From: Candidatus Methylospira mobilis
GTDB lineage: Bacteria; Pseudomonadota; Gammaproteobacteria; Methylococcales; Methylococcaceae
Direction: 5' to 3'
Length of the DNA: 64,000 bases
Assembly: GCF_009498235.1 (NCBI RefSeq)
Contig: NZ_CP044205.1
Location: 3,287,389-3,351,388 of the forward strand
Shown here: positions 58,069 to 64,000 of the stretch, in pieces
Position numbering within the stretch: position 1 is the stretch's first letter
How the letters are laid out: every line of letters begins with the position of its first letter
Program-made: the position numbers and the translations under genes
The notes under the pieces: generated by a model
The model's input: the letters and a program-made list of their open reading frames with translations, nothing else
Databases searched by the model: none
What the model was told of the DNA's origin: nothing

Positions 58069-58972
58069 GATATTGGCCTACATCGACATTCTCGAGTACG
58101 GCAATAGCATCTTCAGTAAGCACTGCAAGCGAGCAATACAGCGAGATCAGGTAGGACGCGATCGCTTTGTGGTTGATCCCCATGAAACGCACCGACAGTC
58201 CGAGGCTTTGCTGACCCGGCAGGTTGGGCTGGTACAGGCCCACTACGCCCTGGCGGCTTTCGCCGGTGCGCAGCAACAGAATGTTGGTTTTGCCGTTGGT
58301 GACCGCCAGTTTGTTGCTTGGAATCAGCGGGATGCCTCTCCAGGTGACGAACTGCGAACCGAACAGGCTGACGGTGGGAGGCGGTACGCCGCGCCAGGTG
58401 CATTCGCGGCCGAAGGCGGCGATAGCCGATGGATGCGCCAGGAAGAACGCGGGCTCTTTCCAGACCAGGGACAGCAGTTCGTCCAGATCGTCCGGGGTCG
58501 GTGAGCCGGCGCGGGAGCTTATACGCTGGGCGGCTGCGATATTGTTCAGCAGGCCGTATTCCTTGTTGTTGATCAGCTCGCTTTCCTGACGTTCCTTGAT
58601 GGTTTCGATGGTCAGGCGCAACTGTTCCTGGATCTGGTTGTGCGGCACGCTGTAGAGGTCGGACACCCGCGTATGCACATCCAGCACCGTGTTGACGGCG
58701 CTCAACATGTACTCGCGGCCCCATTCTTCGTAATCGACAAAGGTATTGGGCAGTTCACGCTCGTCGCGCCCGGAGCAATCCACCGTGACCCTGCTTTCGT
58801 TCTTGACCCGGTTGACGCGATAGATGCCCGCTTCAACAGGCACCCAGTGCATTAAATGAGTCAGCCAGCGCGGGGTTATCGCGGCATATTGGGGAACGGT
58901 CTTGGTGGCGTTCGCCAGGGTGCGCGCGGCAACATCGCCCAACGCGGTTTGGATCTCGTGTTTGTCAGTCAT
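58055..58972 (-). CDS. Family 2A encapsulin shell protein (SrpI-like), copy 2
   Basis: 305 residues without gaps against copy 1; I count about 45 differences, so roughly 85% identity. The differences cluster near the N-terminus, around residues 150-160 (AAAQRISSRAGS against APSQHIKTRTGA) and at a few surface-like positions. This pattern suggests a diverged duplicate under constraint. ATG 58972 has GGATA upstream. 72 bp separate it from cysE. It is positioned between the cysteine synthesis genes and the desulfurase. Confidence 0.93.
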   Translation of the reverse strand: MTDKHEIQTALGDVAARTLANATKTVPQYAAITPRWLTHLMHWVPVEAGIYRVNRVKNESRVTVDCSGRDERELPNTFVDYEEWGREYMLSAVNTVLDVHTRVSDLYSVPHNQIQEQLRLTIETIKERQESELINNKEYGLLNNIAAAQRISSRAGSPTPDDLDELLSLVWKEPAFFLAHPSAIAAFGRECTWRGVPPPTVSLFGSQFVTWRGIPLIPSNKLAVTNGKTNILLLRTGESRQGVVGLYQPNLPGQQSLGLSVRFMGINHKAIASYLISLYCSLAVLTEDAIAVLENVDVGQYHEYK

Positions 58973-59044
58973 CTGTTATCCGTGTCTTCCTTATTGATTT
59001 AAAAGTCTCACACTCACGAGCTGGATATGCCTTACCATCTAACT

Positions 59045-60004
59045 CTAGATGCCAGCTCCCCCATCAAAGAGTTCATGTCTGACCTGCGCCTGACTGATGT
59101 TGCTGCATGGCGGCACACTCCGCGTCAACCAGACATTGCCGCCTATAACCGAACCGCGTCCGATGGTCACACGCCCCAGTATGGTTGCGCCTGCGTACAC
59201 TACCACGTCATCCTCTACTATAGGATGACGTGCATTACCTTTGATCAAATTGCCGTTTTCGTCGGTCGGGAAGCGCTTGGCTCCAAGCGTCACCGCCTGA
59301 TACAGGCGCACCCGATTGCCGATGATGGCGGTCTCGCCGATCACCACGCCGGTGCCGTGATCGATAAAGAAGCTCTCACCGATGCTGGCTCCCGGATGAA
59401 TGTCGATTCCTGTTACCGAATGCGCAATTTCAGAGATCATGCGCGCTATCAAACGCGCGCCCTGCGAAAACAGCACATGCGCCAGACGGTAATGAATGTT
59501 TGCGACGATTCCCGGATAGCAAACCAGCACCTCATCGACGCTTTGCGCCGCCGGATCGCCCTGGTAAGCCGCTTCTATATCGCTTTCCAGCAGAACACGA
59601 ATGGCCGGCAGCTCTTGTGCAAAATTCACCGCGATTTCCGCAGCCCGATCGCGTACCGCCGGTAAATTCGTCTCTACCTTGGATGAAAACAACAACTCGC
59701 GCTGCAATTGCAGCAGTAACTTGCGCAACGCGACGTCCAGCGTATGCCCGACGAAATAATCTACCCCGCCCTTCGCCAAGTCGGGCGACACCAGCCGGTT
59801 GGGAAACAGCGCGGCCGTCAACCCCTCGACTATCTCTTGCAACGCCTTACGCGACGGGAGCTTGGGAGGGTTGCTCAGACGCTGGCGTCCTTCCAGCGAT
59901 TGTTCGCGAATATCCCGCAATGCTGTTACGATCTCATCAACATTCCACCCCCCCCCATCAAGCAGCTCGGCATGGACAAAATGCTGCAGTTCGCTCAGAC
60001 TCAT
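59045..60004 (-). CDS. cysE: Serine O-acetyltransferase (EpsC-like)
   Basis: 319 residues. It makes O-acetylserine from serine and acetyl-CoA. A helical N-terminal domain (about 1-190) precedes a left-handed beta-helix of hexapeptides with [40 protein letters not shown] and [12 protein letters not shown]. The active-site His is in IDHGTG. Its length and long N-terminal domain match the EpsC form rather than E. coli CysE. ATGA overlap with cysK shows coupling. The C-terminus lacks an obvious terminal Ile preceded by typical CysK-binding tail, though it does end in GAGI, which could serve. Confidence 0.92.
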   Translation of the reverse strand: MSLSELQHFVHAELLDGGGWNVDEIVTALRDIREQSLEGRQRLSNPPKLPSRKALQEIVEGLTAALFPNRLVSPDLAKGGVDYFVGHTLDVALRKLLLQLQRELLFSSKVETNLPAVRDRAAEIAVNFAQELPAIRVLLESDIEAAYQGDPAAQSVDEVLVCYPGIVANIHYRLAHVLFSQGARLIARMISEIAHSVTGIDIHPGASIGESFFIDHGTGVVIGETAIIGNRVRLYQAVTLGAKRFPTDENGNLIKGNARHPIVEDDVVVYAGATILGRVTIGRGSVIGGNVWLTRSVPPCSNISQAQVRHELFDGGAGI

Positions 60005-60978
60005 ACAGCAAGACCCTGCTCGTTAAACACGCCATCGAACAAGACCGAACTCAAATAGCGCTCGCCGGAATCAGGCAGGATTACCACCAGGGTTTTACCC
60101 TGATGCTCCGGTCTCCGGGCTAGCCGCACCGCAGCCGCAACCGCCGCGCCGCTGGAGATTCCCGATAAAATGCCTTCTTCATGCGCAAGACGTTTGGCAT
60201 AGAGAACCGCATCCTCATTGGTAACCTGCTCGACCTGGTCGATCAGGGATAAATCAAGCACCTCCGGCACAAAACCGGCGCCGATCCCCTGGATCTTGTG
60301 GGGGCCGGGCTTCAGCGCGTCGCCCAGACGCTTTTGCGTCAAAACCGGGCTTGCCGCCGGCTCTACCGCAACCGACAGAATGGCTTTGCCCTGAGTATTC
60401 TTGATGTAGCGGCTGACGCCGGTGATCGTACCGCCGGTGCCGACGCCGGAAACCAGAATATCGATGCCGCCATCCGTATCATTCCAGATTTCCGGCCCGG
60501 TGGTTTTTTCATGGATGGCCGGATTGGCCGGATTTTTGAACTGCTGCAGCAGCACGTAGCTCTCTGGATCGGAAGCCGCAATCTCTTCAGCTTTCGCAAT
60601 TGCGCCTGACATGCCTTTGGCCCCTTCGGTCAATACCAGCTTGGCGCCATAGGCGACCAGCAGTTTACGCCGTTCCAGACTCATGGTTTCCGGCATGGTC
60701 AGCGTCAGCGGAATCCCGCGCGCGGCAGCGACAAAGGCCAGCGCAATACCGGTGTTGCCGCTGGTGGGCTCAATCAACTGCTTACCAGGCCCCAGCAATC
60801 CGCGCTGTTCTGCGTCCCAAATCAAAGCCGCGCCAATCCGGCATTTAACCGAATAGGACGGATTACGGCCTTCCACCTTGGCCAGTATGGTTGCCCCTGC
60901 GCCATCTGTTACCCGATTGAGTCTTACCAGAGGTGTATTGCCAATACTAAGTGAATTATCTTCGTACCACGTTGCCAT
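60001..60978 (-). CDS. cysK: O-acetylserine (thiol)-lyase, cysteine synthase A
   Basis: 325 residues. PLP enzyme that makes cysteine from O-acetylserine and sulfide. Motifs: [16 protein letters not shown] lysine in [30 protein letters not shown], and [15 protein letters not shown] for phosphate binding. ATG 60978 with GGAGTCGG upstream is the start; TTG 60990 is rejected. First gene of the operon with cysE, encapsulin 2 and desulfurase 2. A strong terminator-like hairpin with T-run lies about 23-60 nt upstream, leaving no room for a promoter in between. Confidence 0.95.
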   Translation of the reverse strand: MATWYEDNSLSIGNTPLVRLNRVTDGAGATILAKVEGRNPSYSVKCRIGAALIWDAEQRGLLGPGKQLIEPTSGNTGIALAFVAAARGIPLTLTMPETMSLERRKLLVAYGAKLVLTEGAKGMSGAIAKAEEIAASDPESYVLLQQFKNPANPAIHEKTTGPEIWNDTDGGIDILVSGVGTGGTITGVSRYIKNTQGKAILSVAVEPAASPVLTQKRLGDALKPGPHKIQGIGAGFVPEVLDLSLIDQVEQVTNEDAVLYAKRLAHEEGILSGISSGAAVAAAVRLARRPEHQGKTLVVILPDSGERYLSSVLFDGVFNEQGLAV

Positions 60979-61002
60979 AACCGACTCCAAAAATAAAAAA
61001 CA

Positions 61003-61041
61003 ATAAAAAAGCCGAACGCCCTGTTTGAGGGCGTCCGGCTT
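61003..61041 (-). terminator. Intrinsic terminator/attenuator before cysK
   Basis: On the minus strand GCCGGACGCCCT, a 5-nt loop and AGGGCGTTCGGC form a 12-bp stem (one G-U pair) at 61039-61011, followed by TTTTTTATTG. Because cysK starts at 60978, transcripts of cysK must read through it. It follows the cysteine-rich leader ORF and may therefore be the decision point of an attenuator; the simple alternative is the terminator of the MlaC-like gene. Confidence 0.75.
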
Positions 61042-61089
61042 CCGGTTGTCCGGTCAGCACGCGAGCGTGTATACCGGGCCATTATCCCA

Positions 61090-61182
61090 TCAACAATTAC
61101 ATTTCACAACGGCTACCCCGACCCGCCCGCCATAAAACGGCACTTCCTTGTAGAGACAAGCACGGTCACAGCCGCGCATCAT
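61090..61182 (-). CDS. Candidate cysteine-rich leader peptide of the cysK operon
   Basis: A 30-codon ORF starting ATG ATG at 61182 and ending at 61090. Residues begin MMRGCDRACLYKEV and end VVKCNC-stop: four cysteine codons (all TGT), two of them in the last three codons. AGGT lies 9 nt before the start, which is 12 nt after the stop of the MlaC-like gene. About 50 nt separate the leader stop from the terminator stem. This order, regulatory codons - stop - terminator - biosynthetic operon, is that of ribosome-mediated attenuators such as trp and his. In between is a smaller hairpin (CACGC-TC-GCGTG inside CCGGT/ACCGG). I could not fix a strong antiterminator by eye. Confidence 0.5.
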   Translation of the reverse strand: MMRGCDRACLYKEVPFYGGRVGVAVVKCNC

Positions 61183-61193
61183 CTTGACATTAC

Positions 61194-61799
61194 CTATCTG
61201 GCGTTTTCATAGTCGCCAAGCTTTTGATCCAGTTTCTTCATCAATCCATCAAAACCGTCCTCTTCCAGAGTATGCGCATATTGCGATTTCTTCAGTGCTA
61301 GATCGCTGACGCCGTCAACCACTATATCGCTGATACGCCACTGGCCGTCAAACGGTGAAACCAGATATTCGAACCTCACAGGCGTTTCCTTTGGCGCTAC
61401 TAATTTATAAGCCAGACGCACTCGTGTTTTAACCGGCTGAGCTGTTTCGTATTGAAACTCCTCGCCGGAATAACCGTTAAATTGTGCTGCATATGTGGCT
61501 ACGCCCAACTCAGTCAGACGTTCGACAAACATATTACGCTGATCGTCGGACAGCTCCTTCCAATGTGCCCCAAGCGCGATATGGGCTATGGCGTTAAACT
61601 CAAGCGTAGCGCGCACCACAGGACCCAGCTTTTTTTTACGACCCTGAAACCCTAAAACCTTGGCATTCTTCATCGCATCGATCAGAGCGGCATTCAATTT
61701 GTCGACCACCAGACGGGCAGCGCCTGCGCTACCGTCATCGGCTGCAGCCCATGAAGAAAAAACTATGAGCAACACCCCAAAAAACACCCGCAGCCGCAT
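61194..61799 (-). CDS. MlaC/Ttg2D-family phospholipid-binding protein (HpnM-like)
   Basis: 201 residues with a Sec signal (MRLRVFFGVLLIVFSSWAAA). The mature protein has FNAIAHIALGAHWKELSDDQRNMF, FNGYSGEEFQYE and WRISDIVVDGVSDLALKKSQY, the pattern of Ttg2/MlaC periplasmic lipid-transfer proteins. A lone copy away from mlaFED resembles HpnM of hopanoid producers, in keeping with a methanotroph, but that is an inference. No other hopanoid gene is in the window. Its transcript may continue into the leader ORF. Confidence 0.8.
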   Translation of the reverse strand: MRLRVFFGVLLIVFSSWAAADDGSAGAARLVVDKLNAALIDAMKNAKVLGFQGRKKKLGPVVRATLEFNAIAHIALGAHWKELSDDQRNMFVERLTELGVATYAAQFNGYSGEEFQYETAQPVKTRVRLAYKLVAPKETPVRFEYLVSPFDGQWRISDIVVDGVSDLALKKSQYAHTLEEDGFDGLMKKLDQKLGDYENAR

Positions 61800-61917
61800 G
61801 ATAGATACCCCATTCCAAGTAAATTGACACGAATGGGATCATATCATACACCCATACCATTCCCCTATGAATTGTACCAATGCAACAACAAGTTGCCGCT
61901 TTTGAAACGACAAAGCC

Positions 61918-62763
61918 CTATCCCGCCACGACCTGCCGGAGAGGCTCCGTTCGCCGGTCATAATAAGCCCCTTTAACCAGATCGGCTCGCAGCACTTTAG
62001 CCAGCAGGAAATCCTTTTCGTTCAGTACCCCCTCAACCAGCAATTGCGTATCCATGCCATGTATAACTGAAAGCAGTGTCGTCTTGCGGCGCATATCCTC
62101 GCTTTCCTTTTTCAACGTTGAAAAAAACGTGCTGTCCAGACGCACAAAATCCGGCGTGACGCGATAAAGAAACTCGATGCAATAGCGCTCAAGAAATTGC
62201 TCGTTGGCTTTATCGTCGAACTTTATTGCTGTTCCATAGCCGCGATCCTGATAGTTTTTCAACCCTTCCAGCAGCAGCTTCAACTGCCGATCATACACCG
62301 GAGTTATCGGCACCGTGATGACAACCCGGCGCGGCTGCAGCCCGCAACGAAAAATCACCTCTTCGAAGTAAGCGCCGTGATCGCGCTTCACTCCCAGCAC
62401 ATGACGCGGATGCACCTGCAAAAACAGATGATAGTCCTCATGAGCAATCGGCAGGTAGTTCAGCATATGTATGGTGCGGCACAACCTGTCCAGGTTGATA
62501 ATGTTACCGATGTCGGCATCGTGATAAACCCGCGCAGAAGAGGCAAGCCCTGCATCGGACTGAAAAGCCTGCAATATCGCATCGTGTCCCACTATACGAT
62601 CAACCTCGCTTGAGTGATGTATGGGTTCGAATTCGGTAGCCAGACGCAATTCCCCGAAACGACCCGCTACCTGCCCCGCGCGCACAGTCAAAGGCGGCTT
62701 GGTCAATCCCTGCTCGTTACTGATACGCTGATTAAAATACTCGACTAAATCGGATAATGGCAT
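61918..62763 (-). CDS. Degenerate EAL-domain protein
   Basis: 281 residues. The fold of an EAL domain is recognisable (ATEFEPIHHSSEVDRIVGHDAIL at the position of the EAL motif, VVITVPITPVYDRQLKLLLEGL, PDFVRLDSTFFSTL, LLVEGVLNEKDFLLAKVL). The catalytic E-A-L itself reads HDA, and the DDFGTGYS motif is replaced by KFDDKANEQ. So it is most likely a catalytically dead c-di-GMP sensor or adaptor. ATG 62763 is preferred: AAGGTGA lies at good spacing, while GTG 62772 overlaps it. Confidence 0.7.
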   Translation of the reverse strand: MPLSDLVEYFNQRISNEQGLTKPPLTVRAGQVAGRFGELRLATEFEPIHHSSEVDRIVGHDAILQAFQSDAGLASSARVYHDADIGNIINLDRLCRTIHMLNYLPIAHEDYHLFLQVHPRHVLGVKRDHGAYFEEVIFRCGLQPRRVVITVPITPVYDRQLKLLLEGLKNYQDRGYGTAIKFDDKANEQFLERYCIEFLYRVTPDFVRLDSTFFSTLKKESEDMRRKTTLLSVIHGMDTQLLVEGVLNEKDFLLAKVLRADLVKGAYYDRRTEPLRQVVAG

Positions 62764-63194
62764 AACGCTCACCTTGTTAATTCATTTTACCAGGGAAGCC
62801 CGTTATGCCCTGACAGATGGCATAACGGTCAAACAAACTTATAACAACATCGCATAACTTCTCCTCCACAAAAGTTGAGCAATCATCACGTCGGCGGCGC
62901 GCCGGAAATATTGGCTTCCATGCATGCATCCCTGCCGCTTTCCCTGCCTCAGCACTAGAGGCGCCACCCCGCATTTATCAGAAGGGGAGGTTACTCAGCT
63001 ATCCGCTTTGGGTCTGCAGGTTAGAAGCCAGAGTGTCGAGACGGCGCCGTTACCATCCATGAAAAACTCAGGCATCCCCGCCATAAACGGTCTCGATACC
63101 CCCATTTTGCAACGTCCCATTCGGCGGCGGCTGAATAACCCGCCAAAAACAGCTTTTCCTTACGAGTAAAGAACTACCGAATTATTGCTTTTAC
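62764..63194. other. Intergenic region
   Basis: 431 bp between the EAL-like gene and the sulfate-binding gene. No gene, terminator or clear regulatory motif recognised. Confidence 0.4.
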
Positions 63195-64000
63195 TTACTG
63201 AGCAAAAATCTGATCGAACACGCCGCCATCGGCAAAATGCGTGTTCTGCGCCTTGGTCCACCCGCCGAAAACCTGATCGACAGTAAACAGGTTCAACGGC
63301 TTGAACTCAGACGCGTGTTTTGCAAGCACGTCCTTATCGCTGGGGCGATAGAAGTGTTTGGCGGCCAACTCCTGCGCTTCCTTGCTGTATAAGTAGGCCA
63401 GATACTCGGTAGCCACTTTTTCCGTTCCATGACGTTTGACTATCGTATCTACAACTGTCACGGGCGGTTCGGCAAGCACGCTGACCGAAGGCACGATAAC
63501 TTCATACTTGTCGTTACCGTATTCCTTAAGATTAAGATAGGCTTCATTCTCCCAATTAATCAACACATCTCCGATTCCACGCTCGACGAAGGATACGGTC
63601 GCGCCGCGCGCGCCTGTATCCAGTACCGCAACGTTTTTGTAGAAACGCTTGACAAAATCGCGCGCCGAAGCTTCATCGCCGTATTTCTTTAGCGCATACC
63701 CCCACGCAGCCAGATAGTTCCAGCGCGCGCCGCCTGATGTTTTGGGATTGGCCGACACCAAGGCCACGCCCGGCTTCACCAGATCGTCCCAGTCCTTGAT
63801 ATGCTGCGGATTGCCTTTTCTAACCAGAAACACGATGGTGGATGTATAAGGCGAGCTATTGTTTGGCAAACGCGACTGCCAGTTTTCAGGTATCAGCTTG
63901 CCTTTCTGATAGAGCTGATCAACGTCATACGCCAATCCCAATGTCGCGACATCGGCATCCAGTCCGTCGATAATGGCTCGCGCCTGCTTGCCGCTGCCGC
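63195..64000 (-). CDS. Periplasmic sulfate-binding protein, partial (N-terminus beyond window)
   Basis: The frame is open to the right edge, so the signal peptide and first part are missing. Present are [72 protein letters not shown] and [20 protein letters not shown], all typical of Sbp/CysP. The C-terminus ends [25 protein letters not shown]. It differs from the protein at 52380 by lacking that protein's extra C-terminal residues. An ABC transporter would be expected downstream but the next gene in that direction (EAL-like) is unrelated. Confidence 0.9.
   Translation of the reverse strand, partial: GSGKQARAIIDGLDADVATLGLAYDVDQLYQKGKLIPENWQSRLPNNSSPYTSTIVFLVRKGNPQHIKDWDDLVKPGVALVSANPKTSGGARWNYLAAWGYALKKYGDEASARDFVKRFYKNVAVLDTGARGATVSFVERGIGDVLINWENEAYLNLKEYGNDKYEVIVPSVSVLAEPPVTVVDTIVKRHGTEKVATEYLAYLYSKEAQELAAKHFYRPSDKDVLAKHASEFKPLNLFTVDQVFGGWTKAQNTHFADGGVFDQIFAQ

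Overview
The window looks like a chromosomal segment (roughly 50-55% GC by impression) of a methylotrophic gammaproteobacterium, most likely a methanotroph of the Methylococcales type. The reasons are a formaldehyde-activating enzyme (fae) at 17.5-18.1 kb, bacteriohemerythrin, a hemA-prfA-prmC operon divergent from a TPR lipoprotein, and cyanide-insensitive-type cydAB. The taxon is an inference; no rRNA, tRNA or CRISPR array was seen.

Layout: 0-4.4 kb holds heme/translation-release housekeeping genes. 4.5-11 kb holds an HD-GYP protein, a hemerythrin, an epoxide-hydrolase-like protein, a GGDEF relic and serC-1. 10.07-17.25 kb is one MASE1-CHASE-PAS-GGDEF-EAL gene cut in two by a 3.87-kb Tn552/Tn402-like transposon (11127-14993) with perfect 238-bp inverted ends and a 6-bp target duplication. 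17.5-21 kb holds fae, an SfnR-like sigma-54 activator and an FAD oxidoreductase broken by one amber codon. 21-24.4 kb is encapsulin operon 1, followed by an amino-acid permease, MarC, a DcaP-like porin, TM2 and MgtC proteins. 30-33 kb has cydBA. 33.2-43.2 kb is a patchwork of intact small genes and decayed genes (hemerythrin, HD-GYP, EAL, IS5, FAD-linked oxidase). 44.2-51.6 kb is a sulfate-assimilation operon cysJ-cysI-cysD-cysN-serC. 52.4-55.2 kb is a sulfate-binding protein coupled to a SulP permease. 56.4-61.0 kb is cysK-cysE-encapsulin 2-cysteine desulfurase 2. 61.2-64 kb has an MlaC-like protein, a degenerate EAL protein and a partial sulfate-binding protein.

The unifying theme is sulfur. 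Sulfate capture (two Sbp-type proteins, SulP), activation and reduction (CysDN, CysJI), serine supply (SerC), cysteine synthesis (CysE, CysK) and finally cysteine desulfuration inside a protein nanocompartment all lie in one window. The nanocompartment is a family 2A (SrpI-like) encapsulin with a SufS-type desulfurase carrying a long low-complexity N-terminal extension. It occurs twice, with the same 14-nt gene overlap. Copy 2 is in an operon with the genes that make its substrate. Upstream of that operon is a previously unmarked 30-codon cysteine-rich ORF ending Cys-Asn-Cys-stop, then a strong intrinsic terminator only about 30 nt before cysK: the layout of a cysteine-sensing attenuator. Copy 1 has a plausible sigma-54 promoter and lies near an SfnR-like activator; a similar site precedes the sbp-sulP pair.

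A second theme is turnover of c-di-GMP genes: one HD-GYP and one REC-GGDEF are intact, while at least four other GGDEF, EAL or HD-GYP genes are split, truncated or frameshifted.
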